From assembly GCF_032854445.1 (NCBI RefSeq), contig NC_088297.1, forward strand, positions 2,479,991 through 2,543,990: a stretch of 64,000 bases of DNA, written 5' to 3'. Origin of the DNA: Liolophura sinensis. Its lineage: Eukaryota > Mollusca > Polyplacophora > Chitonida > Chitonidae. The stretch's first letter is position 1, and each line of letters opens with the position of its first letter. Positions 34,401-44,052 of this stretch are shown here, piece by piece. The position numbers were made by a program, and so were the translations under genes. The notes beneath the pieces were generated by a model that saw nothing but the letters and a program-made list of their open reading frames with translations, was not told the DNA's origin and did not search any database.

Positions 34401-37400
34401 ATGGTGTCAAGTAAGTACCTGTACACGTAGAACAGAAGTCAACTGCCAGGGTGTTAGGTAAGTACCTGTACATGTAGAACAGAAAACAACGGTCAAGCAC
34501 ATGTGGTCCAATATATGTAGCAGTGTGACACGTGATTTACTGATTTATTCTTTGATTGGTGTAATACGCCGTACTCAAGGATATTTCACTTATTCGACAG
34601 CGGCTAGCATTATGGTGGGAAGAACCAGGCAGAGCCCGGAGGAAACCCTCAACTATCCGCGGGTTGCTGCCAGACCTCCCCACGTATGCCCTACACGTGA
34701 TTGAATATGGGTATACAATTTTTGTAGCCAACAGATTTGTATCGTTCAGGCCGCGTATGAAAGACCTATCCTATTTGCGGCAGCCGCGCAAAGCCCCCTG
34801 GAGTGGGTTCAAATTACTCCAGATTGCGTCACTAAATGTTGAATTTTAAATCCCCAGCTTTTGTTTTTCCCAAAAGATACCTTGGGATATGCTGATTATA
34901 AAACGCTAATTCTTAAGTTGCAACTCCACGTACAATTTCCAGTAAAAACGAGTCAAAAGTTAATATTTGTTCTAAATTTCCCCCAAACAATGGCATCGGT
35001 CACGGTTGAGTACATCATCGAATGCTATTTTAAAGGTTCTTACCGCCGAAAAACCGATTCTTATTTTCTTAGCTGATGTACTAAACCAAATGAGAAACGT
35101 CTGATTAACGCTAATTAGGACATCTGTCGGTGATGTAGCGTACAATGATGATTTTTTAAACAAATTATACCTAAAGCTAAACATGTGGGCGCACTGATAA
35201 AACAAACAGTAAATTCTTATCCCCCCAACTACATGTATAAATCTACTTAAGAACGGGTCAAATATTTACATCTCAAATGACATCAATACGAGTGGAAAGG
35301 TCAAGGTTGAGCACAAGGATGAAACTTTTTTCACAGGTTCTTCATAACAAACAAAAGCCCATTTTTGAACACATCAAGCCATCAAAAAAACGGCTTAATT
35401 AACGCTAATCCGGCTTTTTTTAACAAAAAACTAATTTGACAGATGCTGATAATGATATGCGAAGGTCACGAAATTCAGAGGTCAAGGTACATCAGCTCTT
35501 TACGGGATAAAGCTGTACAGAGGTCGGCTGCTGGCGAATACACGTGTGACAGCAACAGGTCAGAAATTGACAAAAATAAACGTCGTACCTTAACTGGGTT
35601 TGACAAAATACAAAATGAGAAGAAAATTATAACCTATATATCAACTGTCAATATTGTAGCTCCATCGGATGTGGAGGTGACTTTTGACCAACGCTCTCAT
35701 CAGTTAACCTGTACAGCTGAGGGTTATCCTAACATGCACACCTTCAGCCCGTGGGAACATCGCCTGGGCGGGATACTCATACGGAGACTGGGGAATGAGA
35801 CACTTGGCACTTTTGTAAACTACGTTCTGCCTGAGAACCTGACATACACAGAGACGGGAGATTACGTGTGTTCAGTGACAAACGGCATTAAGTCTTCACA
35901 ATCAGGGCTGATCTATGTGGCTCCTCTCAGTAAGTTTTAATATTATTTTGTAAGATAAAGCTGTGGGTTGAAATTTTTATGTAACCAACCTAAGCTTTAT
36001 CTGCTCTCTCCATTTGCTCTACACTGACAAGCTTCTAAGATCATTTGTCAGATAGGGTCTGTCATATCTGACAGAAAACCTGTTTGCACAATAAACAAAG
36101 GTGTTCCACATGCAACTAGCTACTGACGTCACACAGATGACGCGATGACGTCTCACAGAAGATATGTACATGTATCTTGATGGCCTTACACTGATAACAT
36201 GATGCCGTCATACAGCCTAACATAATGACATTACATAAACTAGTACGCCAAGCAGAGTGGACCATCACTTTCAATACCCAGTTTTATTAAGATTTGTAGC
36301 GCTGTCTGCTCAAGACACAATGTATACTGTCAGTATATTAAAGGATAGATAAAACGCTTTGCTTTCATTTGTCAATGTGCAGATTATCAGATGTAATAAC
36401 ATATAACAGCAAGAGTTTTCAACTTTCACTTTGGGGGAGTGGGGAGGTAAAAATGTTTTCAAAGCACAGTTTTCTTAATACCCCAGCTGTCAGTCCGGAA
36501 ATTAAGCAGCTTGCAGTGCTGAAGTTAACGATGATCCCTGTTTAAAAATAACTATGTGGATGACTGACCGAGCCGGAATCGGGGCAGGGCTAACGTTATC
36601 GACAGAAATCACCGGGGTCGGGGCACTTCGGGGGTGTACACCGAGTTCCAAGCAAGATGACATAATCTTTTTTGAAAAAATCCCACCGTTGGCATCACGA
36701 GCTGTCCATTGAAGTTTCCTAATGATTAAGTAACATTTGTAACGATTTGCTACTATTGTAGTAAAAATGCCAGTTCATCTACAAGCCGTGCAGCAACAAC
36801 AACAATGTGTTCGATACAATGTTCAGTTCTCATTTCTGTTATCATCATTTTAAACTGCCCAACTGTTTGGAGTTCATTTTAAGGTACATTTTAACGAAAC
36901 AATATACACTCAAGGCCAAAAGAAACTTTACCACTCATAAATTGAAGTTTAGCAAACGTTTTCAGTGAATTCGGTCAACTTAACCCAGTAAAAATCAAGT
37001 GCAAATATATTCCATTTGGGTAAAGCTGCATGTAAGCCAATACCAATCCGTTGGAACAGAAAAATAAAAGTTTAAACCACGTGACCCGTGGATGGGCCGA
37101 ATCCACAAGGTCAAGCGGTGTAAAAAACGTTAAAGCCAGTATGTCAGACATGCACAGTGTTTAAAAACCACCGTAGTGATGCCACGACTGTCTCCAGAAC
37201 AACGCGAGAGGGCCCTGGGCATGATGGCTGTGAGAGCCACTCATTCTAACATTGCAAGAACTTATGGCTGTTCTCGTGTAACCGTTTCAAATCTGATGCA
37301 GCGATACAGGCAGACAGGACGGACCTCAGACAGGCCAAGATCAGGCAGACCTAGGATAATCAGTGCCCGGTACTTGCGTGTCTTGCATCTGCGCAATCGC

Positions 37401-40400
37401 TTCCTGACTGTGACGTCATCATCACTGAATACGTTAGGTCATCGGCTCAGTCAGCAGACAGTGTCAAGGAGACTCCGGGATCACGGAATCCGAGTTTATT
37501 GACCAATCAGAGGGCAGTTATTGACGGCCCAACATCGTTGTCAGAGGTTGAGGTGGGCCCAAGTTGTACAACGTTAGCTGCGACGTGATTGGCAACGGGT
37601 CGTCTTCACAGATGAGCCGCCTCTGTATGTTCAGAGCTGATGGAAGACAGCGTGTAGGCCGTAGAGGAGGCGAAAGATCGGCATAAGCTTGCATTCAGGA
37701 AGTGGCACCTTATGGTGATGGTGGAGTGATGGTATGGGGAGGGATTTGTGGACAGGAACGGACATAACTGGTCATGGTTGACGGACACTTAACAGTTCGG
37801 CGTTACGTGGATGACATTTTACGTCCGATTATTCTGCCCTTCATTCGCCACCGTCTACGTGGTGTCCTTTAACAGCTCGAGTCGTGCAAAACTTTCTTGA
37901 CGCCAACGACGTCAACGTCTTACCATGGCCTGCGCGCTCCCCAGGCATCTCTCCCCTAGAGCACCTGTGGGACGCCCTGGATCGCTGCATATGACAAAGA
38001 ACTTTCAGCTAACCGGCAAGAACTGGTACAGGCTCTAGACGAAGAATGGCACCGTATCCCACGTGACCTAATCAGACGACTGATTTTCCCAACGCGTCGG
38101 AGAATGTTTGTATGCATTGAAGCAAGGGATGGCCACACAAGGTACTGATGAGGCGACTTTATCAAACTGAACAACTTTTTCCTTACTCACGCGATTGGTC
38201 ACCGAACTGAAATGTCGATTTTTTTTTTACCCCAACCCCACTTCGCCACAGGGGGTGGATATATAGTCTGTTGTTCTTTTAATTACTTTGGACGTGGATT
38301 ACCAAAACATGCTGTTGTTTTCAATATATTGCATGTCCAGCATCTGTTGTTTTGTGTTATTAAATTTGGGCAATTAAACATATGGTAAAGTGTCTTTTGG
38401 CCGTCCGTTTACGTAGGGTTATGCACAAGTGATATGACGATTCACTGTGCCTATGGATGACCGATCACGAGAAGTCCAAATATGGCGTCTAGTTCTATTA
38501 GCTTATGTACGTTGCCAGTGTCTAGTTATTTTACATAAGCACTGAGAGTAAAACCCTAGCTGTAGTGAATCGATCATAGGCCATATTTCACCGGTTTCAT
38601 GTGACGATCTCCTAAATTCCATACAATCGTCACTGCACTGTTTATACACTCATTGCTGTACAGAATAGATTATGTGGAGTGACCGGAAGGTTAACTGTAA
38701 TATTGTGGTCAACGGGTGGTTTCTTAAGAGTTTCTAGACTCTATGCACTACAATATACCAATGCTAAATCTTTCTAATCGTCAACCTTCGTATTTAAATG
38801 CTCATATTATTATCTGATTGTTTTTTTTCCTTGTATTTGTTTTTCCTTTTCAGCTCCCGCCGTGTTTCAGAATCACTCAAAGAAGGTGACGATTGGTTTG
38901 GGGACATCTGAGACAATATTCATGTCTTTTTACGAACGATCGTCCTCCGGTACTGTCCGGGTGATGTGGGAGAAAGCCGGAGAGAGTGACGCCCTACAGT
39001 CTCACCGGGAAGAGGCGGGTCTGGTCAGTCTGGTGCTGTATGGTCAGCTGGTCAGTCTTCTGGGGACAGTCACCATACTGACACTGACTGATGTCCGCCA
39101 GGAGGATAAGGGCAACTATACCTTGACCGTCTCCTCTGACATCAACGGAGTAGCCCACACATCAAGTACCAGATTTTATGTTGACGTCACTGAGAAGCCA
39201 TCAGCAAAGAAAGGTTTTGCGTTAAAGTTCGGTTAAATCAAGATGTCAAGATAGTAATTTTAAATCTGCAGAACCTTAGAGTCAATAAAGACGTCTTTAT
39301 AGTAGTTAAATGCGTCCAGACTAAATTCCAAAACAGCCTAAAACACAAGTTCCCATAGTAATATATAAGAAAAAGTAAATACATAGTCAATAAAGCTGGT
39401 AACATGTTCTAAATAATTCCAGCGCCAATACGTCGGAAGTGGACATTGTTAATTAAACAGTTTGTTTGTCGTTGCAGACACATCTGGAAATCACGCTGGA
39501 GCAAACAGTGGGGCGATTGTTGGAGGGGTGTTAGGCGGTTTCCTCGTTGTTGTTACATCCATCTTTACAGTGATAGTTGTGATCTTATGGAGAAGATCAA
39601 AAACAAAAGGTTGGTATTCCTGACTCCGGAGATTTCCAAGCGAATGTCAGAAGAACAACAGTAATTTTGGGGATCCTGGGTTTGTAACTTGACAAACAAA
39701 TTAGAGAAGGCGATTTTGCAGGATGAAAACGAGCTTCGTGCTCTATGACCACGTTTACCGTTTTAATACGGGATAACATTCATACTCTACATGTCCATGT
39801 TGATGGCACCCAAAACACATCCTTGTGTTGCCAAAAGAAAATTATACGTGTGTTATTTTCTCTTTCACGCTTTACTAAAAATAAGTGATTTGAATGTTAA
39901 TTAGTTCGTCCGATTGAGTGATATGGCATATTAGAGATTATTTCACTTATATAAGGGCAGTTATATTCAAGAAGGTAGAGAACTTGAAACGATTGTGTGA
40001 AGTACCATTCTACGATGCAAAATAAATGTGCAAGGGACCGTATACATTTAACACTTTGCAGAGCTGTGCAGTGATACAAGTTTATAGTTTGCTTTATTTT
40101 ATTTCAGCTTTACCAGAGGGTACTGAAAACAGGTACTTACATTCCACTATTTCTCTACTGGTTATTTCACATGTAGTATCACTACACGACAAACCCTGAG
40201 TCTATCTGCAAGAGTGCAGAGATTGTCAGTGAGCACTTAACACAGAAATAGTGTGCCATGGTAACGTAATTGTTCGGAGACGGTGCAAATCATCTTTTTA
40301 CATATCGGAGCTTTCAGAGTTTGAGGTTATTAAACCATGCGAATGAAAAATGAGGTCAGGTTTTCCTGTTCTCACTTAATATTTCACTGAGTCTTTTATA

Positions 40401-41590
40401 GATAAAATATGAAAAAGACGTATGCTGTTATCTGTTTTTTTCTTAATTAAATATTTTTAATGCAGCATAGAGAAACACAATTGTTTTGTTCCTGATCAGA
40501 GCTCTCTTTGTCTGATACAACGTAATAAACACTAAAGAAAAAAAACCCGCTAATTTCCGTCTACAAGATTTGCTTTTTGTATCTTCTTCCGGATGGCCGG
40601 TATTACAGAAATATAGAGTACAATTTAAAAGATACGATGGGAAAAATAAACGTTCATAATTTGCACAGTCATTTAGTTTCATGATAAACTAAGCTTTAAT
40701 AAAAAGGGAAATGTGAGAGCCTTTGAGGAAGTAACCACATAATTTCTAACAGTGACTAAACTTATCTTACTAAATTGCTATTCTAGGCAGATGTCACCGG
40801 CAGGAGATCTCATCGGAGAAATGCGGACGATATCGAGACCGGCCGATACTCACCATGACCCTGCTGTCAATATCAGTAAATATCGATAAAAATCAGATGT
40901 TATTTTTGTTGGCTAATTCTCTGAATTAAAACAGATATGGTAAAGGCGTCAAGTGATACAACTGACGTTTAATAAATGTTAAGCTTGCCACAGGTTGAGC
41001 TGACAAGTTCAAATCTGGAATTTGGATAACAAAAATTGTATATAGTATTCACTCAACTATTTAAGTGTTTATTTCTTTTCGGAGACTGGAGGAGAATTGA
41101 AACCACTATAAGCTACGTAAGCTTCTTAACTGCTTCCAATAACGTATGCAGTGACTGTGAGTTCAAATCCAGTTCATGCTGGCTCCCTCTTCGGTCGTAT
41201 ACGGCATTGTACGGCGGTAACCCGTGGAAGGTCGTGGGTTTTTTGCTGGGATGTCTTCGGTTTCCTCCAACCGATGTCGTCATTAAGTCACATATTTTTG
41301 AATACCAAGTATAACTTCAATCAAATCAACCAAACTCATATATTACATCAAATATCTACAAGCAGTTGGCTTCTGTATATTAGCAGGTATATATCTGTGT
41401 AATTACAGATCACAATTACGAGTCACTTGCTCACAACATCGCCAGAAACCCAGGATCACGGGACGTGAACTATGAGTCCATGACGTCACCCACTAGGTCT
41501 GGTGACAACATGTACGAGAACACTGAAGGTACTAAGTCTAATGCGGAGGCGGCACGGAGTGAGGACCGAGCAAACTACCAGAACGTCTAA
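31413..41590 (+). CDS. Copy 6: three-Ig transmembrane receptor, intact
   Basis: Exons: 31413-31452, V 33479-33799, Ig4 35660-35929, Ig5 38854-39213, TM 39478-39609, micro 40108-40132, exon 9 40787-40875, tail 41409-41590; 1419 nt, 472 residues, no stop, all GT-AG. Residues: signal peptide about 1-26, V to 120, Ig4 to 210, cysteine-free Ig5 to 330, TM 331-374, tyrosines 416, 434, 448 and 469 in YESL, YESM, YENT and YQNV. Three further first exons lie at 31507-31736. The V-Ig4 intron has 47-bp donor repeats, a SINE and an Ig3 relic; the Ig4-Ig5 intron holds a Tc1 relic. Probably a surface receptor signalling by tyrosine phosphorylation; ligand unknown. Best preserved copy. Confidence 0.82.
31507..31546 (+). 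CDS. Copy 6 alternative first exon 2
   Basis: MAAWCRGWIRLRV plus one base, donor gtgagt, same length and phase as version 1. No promoter of its own is recognised beyond the short spacer. Confidence 0.5.
31602..31641 (+). CDS. Copy 6 alternative first exon 3
   Basis: Same peptide and donor as version 2, 95 bp further on. Confidence 0.5.
31697..31736 (+). CDS. Copy 6 alternative first exon 4
   Basis: Same peptide and donor as versions 2 and 3, again 95 bp further on; the spacer then diverges. Confidence 0.5.
31898..31979 (+). pseudogene. Orphan half Ig exon in intron 1 of copy 6
   Basis: Reads SPKFTVKHIDQNGRNYTCSY, the F-strand end of an Ig domain (xDxNGxNYTC), then QKG with a possible donor gtaaaa in phase 1. 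No first half and no acceptor are seen. Copies 7 and 8 lack the surrounding 220 bp or so. Not similar to V, Ig2, Ig3 or Ig4 of this family. Confidence 0.5.
32040..33478 (+). other. Copy 6 intron 1, shared with copies 7 and 8
   Basis: Closely similar to 44340-45697 and 56570-57927. Contains the imperfect palindrome 'ttagtccagactaaat' and a short AT run near 32509. No exon or recognisable mobile element. Confidence 0.6.
33479..33799 (+). CDS. Copy 6 V-like Ig exon
   Basis: 321 nt, acceptor taaacag, donor gtaagt. Signal peptide end VLCSVTVDMALAQ, then VLPCTV, LRWSI, NLS sequon and DDGRTFTC. It joins Ig4 in phase. Confidence 0.86.
33785..34490 (+). repeat. 47-bp minisatellite carrying splice donors, copy 6
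   Basis: About 15 units of 'cagacaactgtcagggtgtt' plus 'aggtaagtacctgtacatgt' plus a short linker. The unit is the 3' end of the V exon with its donor and the first intron bases. Most units keep an intact gtaagt or gtaggt. 47 is not a multiple of 3, and the first unit has an in-frame TAG 6 codons past the exon. Confidence 0.92.
34540..34700 (-). mobile_element. SINE in the V-Ig4 intron of copy 6
   Basis: Minus-strand SINE body ('gtaatacgccgtactcaagg', 'cagcattatggtggg'-like 'tagcattatggtgggaagaa'). Shared with copies 7 and 8 at the same place. Confidence 0.75.
35463..35557 (+). pseudogene. Ig3 relic in the V-Ig4 intron of copy 6
   Basis: 'cagaggtcaag', 'tacatcagctctttacggga', 'gtacagaggtcggctgctgg' and 'gaatacacgtgtgac' match the second half of Ig3 of copies 1, 2 and 4, including the GEYTCD end. 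First half, acceptor and donor are gone and the frame is interrupted. Confidence 0.8.
35660..35929 (+). CDS. Copy 6 Ig4 exon
   Basis: 270 nt, acceptor attgtag, donor gtaagt. LTCTA, SPWEH and ETGDYVC are visible; open. Confidence 0.87.
36906..38405 (+). mobile_element. Tc1-like transposon, dead, in the Ig4-Ig5 intron of copy 6
   Basis: About 1.5 kb. Inverted ends: 'ggccaaaagaaactttacca' at 36914-36933 and its complement with one mismatch at 38383-38402. The transposase region has many stops. Shared with copies 7 and 8 at the same place, so it was duplicated as a passenger. Confidence 0.88.
37176..37502 (+). pseudogene. Tc1-like transposase relic (copy 6)
   Basis: The N-terminal 108 codons are open: helix-turn-helix with YGCSRVTVSNL and a GRPR linker, as in Tc1/mariner proteins. 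TGA follows at RVY. Further on, VVFTDE (first catalytic Asp), GGVMVWGGI and PLEHLWD (catalytic Glu) can be read in broken frames, and the segment with the second Asp is deleted. Confidence 0.88.
38854..39213 (+). CDS. Copy 6 Ig5 exon (cysteine-free)
   Basis: 360 nt, acceptor cttttcag, donor gttttg. VMWEK and DKGNYTL occupy the Trp and Tyr positions; no Cys. Confidence 0.86.
39478..39609 (+). CDS. Copy 6 transmembrane exon
   Basis: 132 nt. IVGGVLGGF, uncharged core, then LWRRSKTKG. Retaining the intron would add WYS and stop, leaving a tail-less receptor. Confidence 0.86.
40108..40132 (+). CDS. Copy 6 cytoplasmic microexon
   Basis: 25 nt (ALPEGTEN), tttcag/gtactt, phase 1 to 2. Confidence 0.75.
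40787..40875 (+). CDS. Copy 6 cytoplasmic exon 9
   Basis: 89 nt, acceptor ttctag, donor gtaaat, phase 2 to 1 (RQMSPAGDLIGEMRT...). Confidence 0.75.
41140..41330 (+). mobile_element. SINE in the tail intron of copy 6
   Basis: 'gagttcaaatcc', 'ggtttcctccaaccgatg' and 'cacatatttttgaatacc'. Orthologous to the elements in the other copies. Confidence 0.75.
41409..41590 (+). CDS. Copy 6 tail exon with four tyrosine motifs
   Basis: Acceptor aattacag, TAA 41588-41590. NYESL, NYESM, MYENT and NYQNV. The tail ends right after YQNV. Confidence 0.84.
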
Positions 41591-43799
41591 TCTCATCTAT
41601 ATTTATTTATTTTTTAACATCAAATGCGTCATATACACCTAGGGTCCCGGATAGCTGAGAGCCTAGCGGTGTTAATTGGTTCTCTACCAGAACCAAAGTG
41701 AACTATATGTTTACTCCTCCTCTGTCCCCCCATCAGTCCATCTGTCCGTCACTAAACTCTTTTCCGGACTTTTTGTGAATCGTTTTGTAATGTGCATTAT
41801 ATCTCATGGAAACTTGGTAAATGTCTTCACCATGGGGAGTTACAGATTAGTCGCTTTTGTACATGTATATATGTGGTACACAAGTTTTTGATGTTCGTTT
41901 TGTTTGTTTCATCCTAGTTTTGCTTTACTTCTGTGAACTGCATACTTATGTATGACATTGGTTGTGTATCAAACGGTTTACTCGGATGTTTACAAGTTCC
42001 GCATTAAATTGTTTGTTGCTATTTTGGGAGTTTCTAACCAATATTGGACGTGTATTACGGAAAAAATCCTTCTAGAAATGATGGGGAAAAGCCTTTGATG
42101 TGACCTGTATGCACTGTTCAATGTTTTCGTGTGAATAAAATTACACTGGTATATTGTTGGTCTCGATATATATACAGATAGTGCATTTTCTGGTGGGGGC
42201 ATCAGGAATTGTCACCTCGAGAGAAGTGAGTGAGTGAGTGAGTGAGTACTAGGGGTTTAACGTCGTATTTCACAATTTATAGTCATATGACGACGAGTAA
42301 TAAGAGTGTATATGTATATGTAATGTGCCTCCTTGTTGCAAGACGGGTTTCCATCGCTCTTTTATCTAGCGCTGCTTCACTGAGGCTCCTTACCGGAGAC
42401 AACTAAGCTACCCCGCCCGAATCATTATACTGATACGGGTCAGGCGCTAAACGCCAAGCGAGGAAGCTACAACCTCCGCTTTTTAAAGTCTTAGGTGTGA
42501 CTCGACCAAAAAATAGACCATGGATCTACAGCTCCCGAAGCGGACACTCTACCAACTCGAGAGCAGTGAAACCCGAGTTCAATATCACTTGTCGATATTT
42601 TCTTACCTTTTCGAGCTGTACTTTAAAACGTCGAATTCGGACATCGATAACGGAGCTATAGCCACCGTTTGATGGTTTACAAACTAGCAGACGCAAGAGA
42701 GCTCTCAAAGGGAGATAACTGCTGTGAAATAACGCACGTGGTCGTTTGATATTAGCACGAGATCCTTGGACATTTTCTCGTCAACGAGATCGTTGGATAT
42801 TGCCTACCAAAGTGGGATAATACTTTGCGAGCGTGACGCTGCATTCCTTGGGCGCGTGATCGCTGTACATTGTGTTTTGCGGAATACCATGTGACCGTCT
42901 CTGGACCACTGGAAACGGAGAATAACCCTAGGAGGTATAATGATAATAATTTTTTGATTTGTCATTTTGTGATAAGCCATTTGTACCGATTTGTACATGC
43001 TTAACTGCAGTTTCAGTTCCTTATGTGCAATACTGTTTGTTTACATTTTAACAAGGGAATTCCACACTTATCATTTTGTTCCTCAGCATTGGTCGTCAGG
43101 TTGTATTTTTGCTATTTAAACACGTTTCTCAAAATGGATAGTTGTAGGGTACTGCCCGAGCACGCGGATTGGTCATCACGGGGAACTCGTACATTGTGCT
43201 CTAACAATTGCCGGGGTGATTTTATTTAGTACATCTTAGTTTAGTAAGACTGGTGTAGAAAACACTAACATGTTCTGGCTTTTCATTTATTCCATTTGTT
43301 AGCTGTAATTTTCCATTTTTCAAAAACACCTTGATATGTGTGCATAGCCGATCTTTGGATCAGTGTTAAACTGGCTGATCCTCTTTTTTCACTCACTCTC
43401 CATTCTTTCTGTCAGTCGACAAGAAGAGTGCACACAGGTGTCTTCTGCTACCAGAAATGGTTAAATAAAATTAGACCCTAAAAATACGTGGGAAAGTTCG
43501 TCAGTAAATGACTGAAGATCGGTGGTTTACACCAGGTACTTCGATTTCATCCACCCATACAATTACCCGAGACAAAAATGAAAACATCTTGAGAATAGGT
43601 AAATTATCTTACCAGAAATGGAGAAATAAAGACTTGTGTTTGCTGAAAATGGAAATTTTACGTGTCCAGATGTCTGACATAGCTTGTAAGGCTCAGTCCT
43701 GCAGCTTATACGTTATGAAGATAATGTTAGCTATAGCGGTTTTATTTCTAACAAGTATAGGTCTAGTAAAAAAACTCTGATGCACATGTAAACATGTGC
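41591..43799 (+). other. Intergenic region between copies 6 and 7
   Basis: 3' flank, the element at 42229-42555, and the 'cgagcacgcggattggtcat' block near 43160. Nearly the same as 53929-56030. No gene recognised. Confidence 0.55.
42229..42555 (+). mobile_element. SINE-like element with target duplication, after copy 6
   Basis: Starts with GAGT repeats, then 'aggggtttaacgtcgtattt', 'atagtcatatgacgacgag' and 'tgcctccttgttgcaagacg'. Flanked by ctcgagagaagtg at 42216-42228 and ctcgagagcagtg at 42556-42568. The region after copy 5 (29520) has the empty site. Confidence 0.82.
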
Positions 43800-44012
43800 G
43801 TTTTAACACAGAGCTAAGCTGTCCCAGTTTTACCATGTACCTATTATACATATTGTGCAGAGCGACACACATCATGATTTCCAAATAATACATCAACGTA
43901 GAGATAGTCTCACCCAATGACCTACCCACTGTGTATAAACCAGACCGAAGGCTATGCTTACGTACATGTATACAAGCTGGGCAGGGAAGTTAGCTCAGAG
44001 GTAAAGCTGATC
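43800..44012 (+). promoter_or_regulatory. Conserved upstream block of copy 7
   Basis: Same block as upstream of copies 6 and 8: 'gctgtcccagttttaccatg', 'gacacacatcatgatttcc', 'ggtaaagctgatcatggcg'. Confidence 0.5.
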
Positions 44013-44052
44013 ATGGCGGGCTGGTGCCAGAGGTGGACACGTCTCTGTGTAG
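44013..44052 (+). CDS. Copy 7 first exon
   Basis: 40 nt, phase 1. Donor is gtgcgt, weaker than the gtgagt of copies 4 and 6. Confidence 0.72.

Noticed and set aside
33785-34490. CRISPR-like array
   Set aside because: Units are contiguous 47-bp repeats without unique spacers, in animal DNA; this is a minisatellite.
34972-35205. 77-codon minus-strand frame kept in copies 6-8 (also 47303, 58887)
   Set aside because: Conserved only as far as the surrounding intron is conserved; no domain, and both strands are open there. Recent duplication explains it.
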